Shown one piece after another: positions 16,423 through 25,220 of a DNA stretch of 34,093 nt; position 1 is the stretch's first letter; every line of letters begins with the position of its first letter. The stretch comes from Thauera sp. UBA6194 (lineage in GTDB: Bacteria; Pseudomonadota; Gammaproteobacteria; Burkholderiales; Rhodocyclaceae): contig DITC01000068.1 in NCBI GenBank assembly GCA_002422685.1, positions 1-34,093 on the forward strand. Reading direction: 5' to 3'. The notes beneath the pieces are model-generated. The model saw nothing but the letters and a program-made list of their open reading frames with translations, was not told where the DNA came from and did not search any database. A program made the translations under genes and the position numbers.

Positions 16423-18168
16423 TCAGGCGCGCTCCTTGACATAGCGCCCGGGCGCCGGCTCGATCGGTTCGTATTTCGTGCTGCCGAGGCGCCCACGCGC
16501 CGCGACCTGCTTGCCACCGAGTGCGCGCAGCCACTCGGCCCAGTGCAGCCACCAGCTCCCCTTGTGCTCCTGCGCTGCGTCGAGCCACTCGTCCGGATCC
16601 GCCGCACCCGAATCCGCCGTCCAGAAGCTGCGACGGTTCTTGGACGCGGGGTTGATCGCACCGGCGATGTGACCGCTCGCGCCGAGCACGAAGGTCGTGT
16701 CGCCACCGAGCAGGTTGCGCGCCAGATACGCGCTCTTCCACGGCACGATGTGATCCTCGCGGGCCGCCATCAGGTAGGCGGGCATGTCGACCTTGCCGAG
16801 GTCGATCTTCTGGCCGAGCATCTTGAGCCGGCCGGGCACGCGCAGGTTGTTCTCGAGATACATGTTGCGCAGGTACCAGCTCAGGAACGGGCCCGGCAGG
16901 TTGGTCGAGTCGGAGTTCCAGTACAGCAGGTCGAAGGCCGCGGGCTTGTTGCCCTTGAGGTAGTTGCCCACCACGTACTGCCACACCAGGTCGTTGGCGC
17001 GCAGGAAGGAGAACACGTTGGCGAGCTCCTGCCCCTTGAGCACGCCGCCCTTGCCGATCGCGGCTTCGCGGGCAGCGACGCTGGCCTCATCGACCAGGCA
17101 GCCCAGCTCGCCCGGGTCGGCGAAGTCGAGCAGCGTGGTCATCAGCGTGAGGCTGCCCACCGGCTCTTCGCCGCGCGCGCGCGCAACCGCGAGCGCCGAG
17201 GTGAGCAGAGTGCCGCCGACGCAGAAGCCGAGCACGTTGGGCTTCTTGACGCGGGTGATCGAACGCACCACCTCGAGCGCGGTGAGCGGCCCCTTGTCGA
17301 GATAGTCGTCCCAGGTGAAATGTCCGCCACTATCCGGGCGCGGGTTCTTCCACGACACCAGAAACACCGTGAAGCCCTGCTCGACGACGAAGCGCACGAG
17401 CGAGTTCTCGGGCTGCAGGTCCATGATGTAGAACTTGTTGATGCACGGCGGCACGATCAGGAGCGGCACCTGCGCGACCTTCTCGGTCAGCGGCGCGTAC
17501 TGGATCAGCTGCATCAGCTCGTTCTCGAACACCACCGAGCCCGGCGTCAGCGCGAGGTTGCGCCCGATCTCGAAGGCCGAGTCGTCGGTCATCGAGATGC
17601 GCCCCTTCTCGAGGTCGGCGAGCAGATTCTGCACGCCGCGCGCGATGCTCTCGCCCTTGGTCTCGACCGCGGCCTTGATGAATTCGGGGTTGGTCGCGGC
17701 GAAGTTGCTCGGTGCGAGCGCGTCGATGTACTGCCGGGTGAGAAACTCGATGCGCGCCTTGGCACGACCGTCAGCGATCGGCATCGACTCGGCCATCTGA
17801 CGCAGGAAACCTGCGTTGACCAGATAAGCCTGACGCATGTAATCGAACACCGGGCTCTCGGACCACTCCGGCGCATTGAAGCGCTTGTCGCCCGGCTCGG
17901 GCTGCACGACCGCCTCGCCGGCCTCGCCGGGCTTGCGGGCGATCATGGAAGACCATAGCGCAGCGTGCTTTTCGGCGAAGTCCTTCTGCAGGGCGGCCAT
18001 CGCCTCGGCTTCCGGCAAAGGCAGCTTTGGCGCGGCGACGCCGGAAGAGTCCTGCATGGCTGCGTGCTGGCGTGCGAGCGTATCGAAGAAGCCCTGCGCC
18101 ATCGCCTGCCCTGCGGCAAACATCGCCTGCATCCCCGGGGGCGTCTGCTTGCCCGTTGAGTCCGACAT
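16423..18168 (-). CDS. phaC: Class I poly(R)-hydroxyalkanoate synthase PhaC
   Basis: This enzyme polymerises (R)-3-hydroxyacyl-CoA into PHA at the granule surface. It has 581 residues, normal for class I. An N-terminal PhaC domain is followed by an alpha/beta-hydrolase core with the lipase-like box GFCVGG (catalytic Cys316), the Asp of AREDHIVPW and the His of ASGHIAGAI. Other class I marks are PPCINKFYIMDLQP, VSWKNP and the Trp-rich C-terminal KGSWWLHWAEWL. The ATG at 18168 follows an excellent AGGAGGA site. It probably forms an operon with the first phaB. Confidence 0.95.
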   Translation of the reverse strand: MSDSTGKQTPPGMQAMFAAGQAMAQGFFDTLARQHAAMQDSSGVAAPKLPLPEAEAMAALQKDFAEKHAALWSSMIARKPGEAGEAVVQPEPGDKRFNAPEWSESPVFDYMRQAYLVNAGFLRQMAESMPIADGRAKARIEFLTRQYIDALAPSNFAATNPEFIKAAVETKGESIARGVQNLLADLEKGRISMTDDSAFEIGRNLALTPGSVVFENELMQLIQYAPLTEKVAQVPLLIVPPCINKFYIMDLQPENSLVRFVVEQGFTVFLVSWKNPRPDSGGHFTWDDYLDKGPLTALEVVRSITRVKKPNVLGFCVGGTLLTSALAVARARGEEPVGSLTLMTTLLDFADPGELGCLVDEASVAAREAAIGKGGVLKGQELANVFSFLRANDLVWQYVVGNYLKGNKPAAFDLLYWNSDSTNLPGPFLSWYLRNMYLENNLRVPGRLKMLGQKIDLGKVDMPAYLMAAREDHIVPWKSAYLARNLLGGDTTFVLGASGHIAGAINPASKNRRSFWTADSGAADPDEWLDAAQEHKGSWWLHWAEWLRALGGKQVAARGRLGSTKYEPIEPAPGRYVKERA

Positions 18169-18270
18169 CCGTGTTCCTCCTGAACCTTGTTGTATTAAGC
18201 GCGTCACACGCACGCTGATCATTCACGATCGCAGATCCGACTGCACGGTGGTGCGCGCTAGAATCCGTTC

Positions 18271-18498
18271 ATGTATCTCATTCCGATCGCCTGGCTCTAT
18301 GTCGTCGTCCTCGTCGCCGCAGCGGAGGACACGGTCATCGCAGCCATTCTCACCCTGGTCTTCTGGGGCCTTGCGCCGCTGGCGCTCTTCCTGTGGCTGT
18401 TCGGCACGCCTGCGCGACGTCGGCGCCGGCTGGAGCGGGAAGCCCGGGAAGAAACTCATGTCCGCAACGATAGAGCCGAAACGGGCGCCGATCAATAG
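18271..18498 (+). CDS. Small two-helix membrane protein, unknown function
   Basis: The product is predicted at 75 residues. Two hydrophobic segments (about residues 3-18 and 22-45, ending ALFLWLFG) are followed by a strongly basic stretch (RRRRRLEREAREE) and a charged tail, typical of a small inner-membrane protein with a cytoplasmic C-terminus. It is divergent from phaC. A TAGAAT hexamer (18259-18264) lies only 6 bases before the ATG, and no ribosome binding site is seen, so a leaderless transcript is possible. I do not recognise the family, but the amino-acid pattern is far better than chance for a real gene. Confidence 0.6.
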   Translation: MYLIPIAWLYVVVLVAAAEDTVIAAILTLVFWGLAPLALFLWLFGTPARRRRRLEREAREETHVRNDRAETGADQ

Positions 18499-18557
18499 CC
18501 GCACCAAGATGGGGTGCATCCAGGCGAGAGACAAAGGCTGTGGCGGGTGGCCGGCAC

Positions 18558-19376
18558 TCAGTGCGCCGCTGGCGCCAGCCAGATCAGCGAAGCGAAGCGT
18601 CCGCTTCGACCATCGCGCCGGTAGGAATAAAACGCGTCGGGATTCGATACGGTGCACAGGCCTCCGCCCGCAATGCGCGAAATGCCCATGCGCACGAGCC
18701 GGCGACGTGCGAGCGCGAAGATGTCGGCCATCCACTTGCCCGCCACGCGCCCCGGCACGAATGCTGCAGCCGCGCCCGGGTCGTCCATCATGAAGGCGGT
18801 CCGCACCTCGTCCCCCACCTCGAAGGCCTGCGCCCCGATCGCGGGCCCAAGCCAGGCCCTCAGGCGCGATGGGGCAACGTTCATCGCGCGCACGGTCGAT
18901 TCGAGCACCCCCGCGGCAAGACCCCGCCAGCCCGCATGCGCGGCCGCCACCACGGTCGCGTCGTCGTCACAGAACAGCACCGGCAGGCAGTCGGCGGTCA
19001 GCACCGCGCAGGCGCGCGACCTGGCGCGGGCGACCGCAGCGTCGGCCTCGGGGCACCCGGTGTCGTGATCGGCATCGGCCACCGCGACCCCGTGCACCTG
19101 TGACAGCCACAGCGGCGGCAGCGCGAGATGTTCGCGCAAGCGCGCTCGATTGGCCTGCACCGCCACCGGATCGTCACCGACGTGGTCGCCCAGATTGAAT
19201 GCGTCGAACGGCGCCCGGCTGCAGCCCCCGTGACGCGTGGTCACGCGGGCCTGAACGCCCGCGGGCAGTGCCCAGTCGGGTCGCCACACGCCCGGCGCAA
19301 GCACGGTCAGGCCCGGGAGCGGCCCTCGCTGGCCCGCCGCCGTGCCGGCCTTCGCGTTCATCGCTTCGGAGCTCAC
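18558..19376 (-). CDS. pgeF: Peptidoglycan editing factor PgeF (YfiH, laccase-domain family)
   Basis: This is a purine nucleoside / laccase-domain family protein thought to remove mis-incorporated residues from peptidoglycan precursors. It has 272 residues. It shows the family's metal-site motifs VTTRHGGCSRAPFDAFNLG, LSQVHG, TADCLPVLFCD and AAHAGWRGL, and the ending motif CTVSNPDAFYSYRRDG. The GTG start overlaps the rluD stop as GTGA; an ATG lies five codons in. The rluD-pgeF order and overlap are common in proteobacteria. Confidence 0.92.
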   Translation of the reverse strand: MSSEAMNAKAGTAAGQRGPLPGLTVLAPGVWRPDWALPAGVQARVTTRHGGCSRAPFDAFNLGDHVGDDPVAVQANRARLREHLALPPLWLSQVHGVAVADADHDTGCPEADAAVARARSRACAVLTADCLPVLFCDDDATVVAAAHAGWRGLAAGVLESTVRAMNVAPSRLRAWLGPAIGAQAFEVGDEVRTAFMMDDPGAAAAFVPGRVAGKWMADIFALARRRLVRMGISRIAGGGLCTVSNPDAFYSYRRDGRSGRFASLIWLAPAAH

Positions 19377-20368
19377 TGTTTCTCATCCTCCAGCGCTTCG
19401 AGCAGCGCGGCAAAATCGTCCGCCATCGGCACCTCCCACTGCATCGCTTCGCCGCTGTGCGGATGCACGAGCCCGAGCCGGAACGCATGCAGCGCCTGGC
19501 GGGCGAAGCCGTCGAGGCGCGCATCGCCGCTGCGGCGCAGGCCATAGACCGGGTCGCCCACCAGCGGATGTCCGATATGGGCCATGTGCACCCGGATCTG
19601 ATGCGTGCGACCGGTCTCGAGCCGACACTCGAGCAGGGTCGCGCGCCGATAACGCGCCGTGATCAGGTAGTGCGTGACCGCCGGCCGCCCATTGCCGACG
19701 ACGGCCATGCGCGTGCGCTGGGTGGGATGGCGTCCGATCGGCGCATCCACCGTGCCGCCCGCCCTCACCTCGCCTTGCGCCAGCGCGAGGTAATGGCGCT
19801 TCACGGTACGCGCCTGCAGCTGGCGCACAAGTTCGGTCTGCGCGACGAGGGTCTTCGCCACCACCATCAGCCCGCTCGTCTCCTTGTCGAGCCGATGCAC
19901 GATGCCGGCACGCGGCACGCCGGCCAGCGCCGGGTCGTGGTGCAGCAAGGCGTTGAGCAGCGTCCCGCTCCAGTTACCGCTTCCCGGATGCACGACCAGC
20001 CCGGCCGGCTTGTCGATGACGAGCAGGTGTTCGTCCTCGAAGACGACGTCGAGCGGGATGTCTTCGGGCAGCTGGGCGGTGATCTCGGGCGGCGGCGGGG
20101 CGTCGATTTCGACGCTCTCGCCCCCGCACACCTTGCGCCGGGCGTCGGGCGACGCGCCATCGACACGGATCAAACCGTCCCGGAGCCAGCCTTGCAGCCG
20201 GCTGCGGGAATGCTGTGGAAAAAGCTTCGCGAGCGCCTGGTCGAGGCGCAAGCCGCCCAGTTCGATGGGAATCGTCACCGCATCGCACGCATCGGCGTCT
20301 TCGCCCGTCAGCTCGTCCGGAGGCGCGGCGAGGATGGCGGCTGGGATATAATCGGCGCGTTCATTCAC
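19373..20368 (-). CDS. rluD: 23S rRNA pseudouridine(1911/1915/1917) synthase RluD
   Basis: This enzyme makes the three pseudouridines in helix 69 of 23S rRNA. It has an N-terminal S4 RNA-binding domain (LRLDQALAKLFPQHSRSRLQGWL) and a RluA-type catalytic domain with the Asp of GIVHRLDKETSG and the motif ETGRTHQIRVHMAH. I chose the GTG at 20368 (VNERADY). An upstream ATG at 20428 would add 20 residues and run 47 bases into bamD on the other strand, which is less likely. It is divergent from bamD and coupled to pgeF by a 4-base overlap. Confidence 0.92.
   Translation of the reverse strand: MNERADYIPAAILAAPPDELTGEDADACDAVTIPIELGGLRLDQALAKLFPQHSRSRLQGWLRDGLIRVDGASPDARRKVCGGESVEIDAPPPPEITAQLPEDIPLDVVFEDEHLLVIDKPAGLVVHPGSGNWSGTLLNALLHHDPALAGVPRAGIVHRLDKETSGLMVVAKTLVAQTELVRQLQARTVKRHYLALAQGEVRAGGTVDAPIGRHPTQRTRMAVVGNGRPAVTHYLITARYRRATLLECRLETGRTHQIRVHMAHIGHPLVGDPVYGLRRSGDARLDGFARQALHAFRLGLVHPHSGEAMQWEVPMADDFAALLEALEDEKQ
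20347..20352 (+). promoter_or_regulatory. bamD -10 element
   Basis: TATAAT within GGGATATAATCGG, 29 bases before the bamD ATG. No clear -35 at 16-18 bases upstream. The element lies inside the first codons of the divergent rluD gene. Confidence 0.5.
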
Positions 20369-20381
20369 GCGAGTGTCTTCG

Positions 20382-21191
20382 ATGGCCAGGTTCACCCCCG
20401 GAAGTTTAACGGCAAAAGCCGCCCTCATTGGCGCCCTGCTGCTCGGCGGCTGCGGTCTGCTTCCCGAACAGATCGACGAGACGGCAGGCTGGAACGCCCA
20501 GACGCTCTATTCCGAAGCCAAGAGCTCGATGTCCGAAGGTGGCTACGATCGCGCGATCCAGCTCTTCGAGAAGCTCGAGGCGCGCTACCCCTACGGACGC
20601 TTCGCGCAGCAGGCTCAGCTCGAGGTCGCCTACGCGTACTACAAGCAGGGCGAACAGGCGCTGGCGCTCGCGGCTGCGGACCGCTTCATCAAGCTGCACC
20701 CGAATCACCAGAACGTGGACTACGCCTATTACCTCAAGGGCCTGGTCAACTTCAACGAAGACCTCGGCCTGCTCGCCGGCCTGTCGCGCCAGGACCTGTC
20801 CGAGCGCGACCCGAAAGGCGCACGCGAGGCCTTCGACAGCTTCCGCGCGCTGGTCGAGCGCTTCCCCGAGAGCCGTTACGCGGACGACTCGCGGGCGCGC
20901 ATGCAGTATCTGGTCAATTCGCTCGCCAAGCACGAGGTGCACGTCGCGCGTTACTACTACAACCGTGGCGCCTATGTGGCGGCGGTCAATCGCGCGCAGA
21001 CGGCGGTCGCCAATTTCCCCGATGCGCCGGCGATCGAAGAGGCGCTGTTCCTGCTCGTGAAGAGCTACGACGCGATGGGCATGACCCAGCTGCGCGACGA
21101 CTCGGAGCGCGTGATGCGCGCGAACTTCCCCGACAGCGTTTATTTCCGCGGCGGCCCCGAGGATGACAGGCCGTGGTGGCAGCTCTGGTAA
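20382..21191 (+). CDS. bamD: Outer membrane protein assembly factor BamD
   Basis: This is an outer-membrane lipoprotein of the BAM complex, which folds beta-barrel proteins into the outer membrane. It has 269 residues. The signal peptide ends in the lipobox LGGC (Cys24, ALIGALLLGGCGLLP). TPR-like helical repeats follow, with AQTLYSEAKSSMSEGGYDRAI, YPYGRFAQQAQLEVAYAYY and FPESRYADDSRARM. The ATG at 20382 gives a well-formed lipoprotein signal; an in-frame GTG three codons upstream is less plausible. It is followed by its own terminator. Confidence 0.95.
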   Translation: MARFTPGSLTAKAALIGALLLGGCGLLPEQIDETAGWNAQTLYSEAKSSMSEGGYDRAIQLFEKLEARYPYGRFAQQAQLEVAYAYYKQGEQALALAAADRFIKLHPNHQNVDYAYYLKGLVNFNEDLGLLAGLSRQDLSERDPKGAREAFDSFRALVERFPESRYADDSRARMQYLVNSLAKHEVHVARYYYNRGAYVAAVNRAQTAVANFPDAPAIEEALFLLVKSYDAMGMTQLRDDSERVMRANFPDSVYFRGGPEDDRPWWQLW

Positions 21192-21240
21192 GGCGCTAAG
21201 CGCTCTCGGCCAGCATCGGCGGGGGCTGCAAAAGGCAGGA

Positions 21241-21264
21241 AAGGCGCCCGTGAGGCGCCTTTTT
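21241..21264 (+). terminator. Rho-independent terminator after bamD
   Basis: An 8-bp stem (AAGGCGCC with GGCGCCTT) and a 5-base loop are followed by TTTGATTTT, 49 bases after the bamD stop. Confidence 0.8.
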
Positions 21265-21323
21265 GATTTTCAGCGCGGCCACCCCCTTCCGGCCAGCGCA
21301 GGCTGAGGCATGGATGTCCATAA

Positions 21324-21363
21324 AAAAACCGTGCCGCGTGAGGGATCGCGCGGCACGGTTTTT
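21324..21363 (-). terminator. Bidirectional-looking terminator after glcB
   Basis: A 15-bp inverted repeat (AAAAACCGTGCCGCG with CGCGGCACGGTTTTT) has a 10-base loop and A/T tracts on both sides. It lies 19 bases beyond the glcB stop. On the minus strand it ends in a long T run, and it could also back up termination from bamD. Confidence 0.88.
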
Positions 21364-21381
21364 AGCTGAGCACCGCAGCGA

Positions 21382-23565
21382 TCAGGCGCCGAACTTGGCC
21401 TTGAACTGCTGGCGATAGCGATGCAGCAGCGGCTCGGTATAGCCGCTGGGCTGGGCGCAGCCCTCGAAGATCAGCGCGCGCGCGGCCTGGTAGGCCACCG
21501 AGTCGTCGAAGTTCGGCGCCATCGGGCGGTACAGCGCATCGCCCGCGTTCTGGCCATCGACCACCGCGGCCATGCGGCGCAGCGTGGCTTCGACCTGCTC
21601 GGCGGGCACCACGCCGTGGCGCAGCCAGTTGGCGATGTGCTGGCTGGAGATGCGCAGCGTGGCGCGGTCTTCCATCAGGCCGATGTCGTTGATGTCGGGC
21701 ACCTTGGAGCAACCCACGCCCTGCTCGACCCAGCGCACCACGTAGCCGAGGATGCCCTGGCAGTTGTTGTCGAGTTCCTGCTGGCGCTCGGTCTCGCTCC
21801 ACTCGGCCTTGGCCACCACCGGGATGGTGAGCAGGTCGTCGAGCAGCGCTTCTGATTCGGCGTTGAGGTCGAGCTTCTCGATCTCCTGCTGAACCGCGGC
21901 CACATTGACCTGATGGTAGTGCAGCGCATGCAGCGTGGCGGCGGTCGGCGACGGCACCCAGGCGGTGTTGGCGCCCGACTTCGGGTGGCCGATCTTCTGC
22001 TCGAGCATTGCGGCCATCAGGTCGGGCATGGCCCACATGCCCTTGCCGATCTGCGCGCGCCCGCGCAGCCCGGCGGCCAGGCCGATGAGCACGTTGCGGC
22101 GCTCGTAGGCGGCGATCCACTTGCTGTTCTTGATGTCGCCCTTGCGCATCATCGGGCCGGCTTCCATCGCGGTGTGCATCTCGTCGCCGGTGCGATCAAG
22201 GAAGCCGGTGTTGATGAAGGCCACGCGCGCCGGCGCGACGGCGATGCAGGCGCGCAGGTTCACGCTGGTGCGGCGCTCCTCGTCCATGATGCCGAGCTTG
22301 ACGGTGTTGGCCGGCAGGCCGAGCAGCTGCTCGACGCGGGTGAAGAGTTCGTTGGCGAAGCCGACTTCGGCCGGGCCGTGCATCTTGGGCTTGACGATGT
22401 AGATGCTGCCCTTGCGCGAGTTGCCGCGACGCGCGAGATCGCGCTTGGAGATCAGCGTGGTGAGCACCGCATCCAGGATGCCTTCGGGGATCTCCTGGCC
22501 CTCGCCCCACAGGATCGCGGGGTTGGTCATCAGGTGACCCACGTTGCGCACGAAGAGCAGCGAGCGCCCGTGCAGCGTCACCGGCTGGCCGTCGGCGCCG
22601 GTGTATTCACGATCGGCGTTGAGGCGGCGGGTCATCGGCTTGCCGCCCTTCTCGAAGGTGTCCTCGAGAGTGCCGTCCATCAGGCCCAGCCAGTTGCGGT
22701 AAACGACGACCTTGTCGTCGGCATCGACCGCGGCGACCGAGTCCTCGCAGTCCATGATGGTCGACAGCGCGGCTTCCATCAGCAGGTCATTCACGCCGGC
22801 GGCGTCGGTCTTGCCGATGGCGCCGTTGCGGTCGATCTGAACCTCGATGTGCAGGCCGTTGTTCTTCAGCAGCACAGCCGACGGTGCGGCGGCATCGCCC
22901 TGGAAACCGACGAACTTCTCGGCCTGCTGCAGGCCGGTGCTGACGCCGTTCTGCAGCTTCACCACCAGCTTGCCGCCCTCGACCGCGTAGCCCACGGCCT
23001 CGGTGTGCGAGGCGCCGGCGAGCGGCGCGGCACCGTCGAGCACGTTGCGGCCGAAGGCGATGACCCTGGCGCCGCGCACCGGGTTGTAGCCCTGGGTGAG
23101 CTCGGCGCCGTCCTTCTGCGGGATGGCGTCGGTGCCGTAAAGCGCGTCGTAGAGCGAGCCCCAGCGCGCGTTGGCGGCGTTGAGCGCGTAGCGCGCGTTC
23201 ATCACCGGCACCACCAGCTGCGGGCCGGCCTGCACGGCGAGCTCGTCGTCGACGTTGGCGGTGCTGGCCTTGGCGTCGGTAGGCACCGGCAGCAGGTAGC
23301 CGATGGACTGGAGGAAGGCCTTGTAGGCCGCCATGTCGGCGATCGGGCCGGGATGGGCGCGGTGCCAGGCGTCGAGCTCGGTCTGGATGCGGTCGCGCTC
23401 GGCCAGCAGCGCGGCGTTCTTGGGAGCCAGGTCGTGCACCAGGGCATCGAAGCCCGACCAGAACGCGGCGGCATCGACCCCGCTGCCCGGCAGGGCCTCT
23501 TCTTCAATGAAACGCTTCAGGTTGGCGGCCACTTCGAGGCGCTGGCACTTCACTCGGTCGGTCAT
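21382..23565 (-). CDS. glcB: Malate synthase G
   Basis: This enzyme condenses glyoxylate with acetyl-CoA to give malate, for growth on acetate, fatty acids or glycolate. It has 727 residues, as expected for the monomeric G form. Family marks include MDCEDSVAAVDADDK with the metal-binding acidic residues, IMDEERRTSVNLRACI, GFLDRTGDEMHT, KGMWAMPDLM and GANTAWVPSPTAATLHALHYH. The ATG at 23565 (MTDRVKCQRLEV) gives the standard N-terminus. It is a single-gene unit with a strong terminator. No isocitrate lyase is in the window. Confidence 0.96.
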   Translation of the reverse strand: MTDRVKCQRLEVAANLKRFIEEEALPGSGVDAAAFWSGFDALVHDLAPKNAALLAERDRIQTELDAWHRAHPGPIADMAAYKAFLQSIGYLLPVPTDAKASTANVDDELAVQAGPQLVVPVMNARYALNAANARWGSLYDALYGTDAIPQKDGAELTQGYNPVRGARVIAFGRNVLDGAAPLAGASHTEAVGYAVEGGKLVVKLQNGVSTGLQQAEKFVGFQGDAAAPSAVLLKNNGLHIEVQIDRNGAIGKTDAAGVNDLLMEAALSTIMDCEDSVAAVDADDKVVVYRNWLGLMDGTLEDTFEKGGKPMTRRLNADREYTGADGQPVTLHGRSLLFVRNVGHLMTNPAILWGEGQEIPEGILDAVLTTLISKRDLARRGNSRKGSIYIVKPKMHGPAEVGFANELFTRVEQLLGLPANTVKLGIMDEERRTSVNLRACIAVAPARVAFINTGFLDRTGDEMHTAMEAGPMMRKGDIKNSKWIAAYERRNVLIGLAAGLRGRAQIGKGMWAMPDLMAAMLEQKIGHPKSGANTAWVPSPTAATLHALHYHQVNVAAVQQEIEKLDLNAESEALLDDLLTIPVVAKAEWSETERQQELDNNCQGILGYVVRWVEQGVGCSKVPDINDIGLMEDRATLRISSQHIANWLRHGVVPAEQVEATLRRMAAVVDGQNAGDALYRPMAPNFDDSVAYQAARALIFEGCAQPSGYTEPLLHRYRQQFKAKFGA

Positions 23566-23675
23566 GTTTCGGGCTCTCTGGCTAGATATTGACGGGCGCA
23601 CGCCATTACGGCGGCGCATAGCCGGCAAAGCATGCGATCGCAGCGCGGGCACGTCAACGCCGGCAGACAAAAGTC

Positions 23676-23716
23676 CTATATAAGATACAACATATGAAGC
23701 ACCGATTGCACTGCAA
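23676..23716. promoter_or_regulatory. AT-rich promoter-like region and TTGCA-C-TGCAA palindrome upstream of glcB
   Basis: This AT-rich patch in an otherwise GC-rich gap contains a perfect 11-base dyad, TTGCACTGCAA (23706-23716). On the minus strand a possible promoter reads TTGCAG, 16 bases, TATGTT, so the dyad would cover the -35. The first 10 bases, TTGCACTGCA, recur upstream of the second phaB. Its role as an operator is inferred. Confidence 0.35.
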
Positions 23717-23814
23717 CATCGAGCAAGATTGCCTCGCCCGCGGCCAAGTCCGGCGCGGCCGAAAACCCTTGGCAGAACCGCACTGCGCAGCCCCGCCCTG
23801 ACCCGTCCGCATCC

Positions 23815-25035
23815 TCAGTCGCGCTGCGGATCCTCATGATGCTCGAACGCGGACAGAAAGCTCTCGGGCTCCGGCAGCTGCGTGTTCGGCACCGCCATGT
23901 CGCCCGGGCAGAGCTGTTCGGTGAAGCCCTCGATCGAACCCATCGAGCGGCAGTCGCGACGCGCCACCGGCTCGCTGGTCATGTAGGCGATCACCAGCCG
24001 CGTGAGCGCCTCGAGCGCATCGCGGTGCGTGCGCTCCTGGGCGTGCGAGGCGTCGGCGCCGAAGCCGATCAGCGCGGTGCGGATGTCGTTGCCCGCCTCC
24101 ACCGCGGCGGCCGAATCCGAGCGGTAGTAGCGGAAGATGTCGCGGCGGTGGGCGATGCCGTGCGCCTTGGCGAGCGCGATCAGCTTGTGGGTGAGGTGGT
24201 AGTCGAAGGGGCCGGACATGTCCTGCATGCAGATCGTCGCCGCGTGCTCGGAGGTGTTCTGCCCGGGCGCGGCGATCGAGATGTCCAGGCTCACCATCTC
24301 GGCGATCTCGCCGTGCAGCGCGGCCGAGGCGCCGGAGCCGATCTCCTCGGTGATGGTGAGCAGCGGATGGACGTCCACCGGCAGCGGCAGGCCGTGGTCA
24401 CGGATCGCCTTGCAGGCGGTGAGCAGCGCCGCCACCGCGGCCTTGTCATCGAGGTAGCGCGAGTTGATGTAGCCCCCGGGCTGGATCTCGGGCTGGGGGT
24501 CGAAGGCGATCCAGTCGCCGACCTCGATCCCTGCCGCCTCGAGCCCGGCACGGTCCTCGGCAGGCAGGTCGACGCGCACCTCCACGTGCTCCCAGCCCAC
24601 CGGCTGGGTGTCGATCTCGCCGCCGAAGGCGTGGCCCGAGGTCTTGAGCGGCAGGCAGGTGCCGCGCACCTGGCCGTGGTCGGTAAAGATGGTGAGCCGC
24701 CCGCCCTCGGCGAAGCGCGCCGACCAGTGGCCGATGGGCACGATCTCGAGCCGCCCGTTGGGCTTGAGCGACTTGACCATCGCCCCCAGCGTGTCGAGGT
24801 GGGCGACCACCGCGCGTGCCGGCTGCGCGGCCTGGCCCTTGAGGGTGGCGCGGATGGCGCCGCGGCGGGTGATCTCGTAGGGGATGCCGAGCGCCTCGAA
24901 GCGCCCCGCGGTGTAGCGCACCGCGGCGTCGGTCAGGCCCACCGGGCTGGGGATGGCGAGGAGCTGCAGCATCGTCTCCTCCAGATAGGCGTAGTCGATC
25001 GACGGCAAGGTCGCGACAGGGCTCGGACTATTCAT
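23815..25035 (-). CDS. NAGGN-system M42 family peptidase-like hydrolase
   Basis: This is a zinc aminopeptidase-like hydrolase of 406 residues, the third member of the conserved asnO-ngg-peptidase trio for the osmolyte N-acetylglutaminylglutamine amide. Likely metal and catalytic residues are His79 and Asp81 (VVAHLDTLGAM), Asp196/Asp197 (NSRYLDDKAAVAAL), Glu230/Glu231 (TEEIGSGAS) and Asp251 (SLDISIAAPG). A strong AGGAG precedes the ATG. Its job may be breakdown or trimming of the dipeptide, which is not established. The 185 bases before it, after ngg, hold no other gene I can see. Confidence 0.88.
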   Translation of the reverse strand: MNSPSPVATLPSIDYAYLEETMLQLLAIPSPVGLTDAAVRYTAGRFEALGIPYEITRRGAIRATLKGQAAQPARAVVAHLDTLGAMVKSLKPNGRLEIVPIGHWSARFAEGGRLTIFTDHGQVRGTCLPLKTSGHAFGGEIDTQPVGWEHVEVRVDLPAEDRAGLEAAGIEVGDWIAFDPQPEIQPGGYINSRYLDDKAAVAALLTACKAIRDHGLPLPVDVHPLLTITEEIGSGASAALHGEIAEMVSLDISIAAPGQNTSEHAATICMQDMSGPFDYHLTHKLIALAKAHGIAHRRDIFRYYRSDSAAAVEAGNDIRTALIGFGADASHAQERTHRDALEALTRLVIAYMTSEPVARRDCRSMGSIEGFTEQLCPGDMAVPNTQLPEPESFLSAFEHHEDPQRD

Positions 25036-25220
25036 GCTGTTGTCTCCTCTCTGATCGGAAAATTGGGCGCCAGCGCGGCAGGGCTCGGTTGATCAGCCTT
25101 CAATGCCGCGACGTTTGCGAGCGTGGCTCCTGCAACGCCGGCTCCGGGGGACCGTGACCAACGGCGGCCGAACTCCGCGCGGGGGCGGCGGCGCCCACGA
25201 AACCGGCCGCACCGGCGCCC

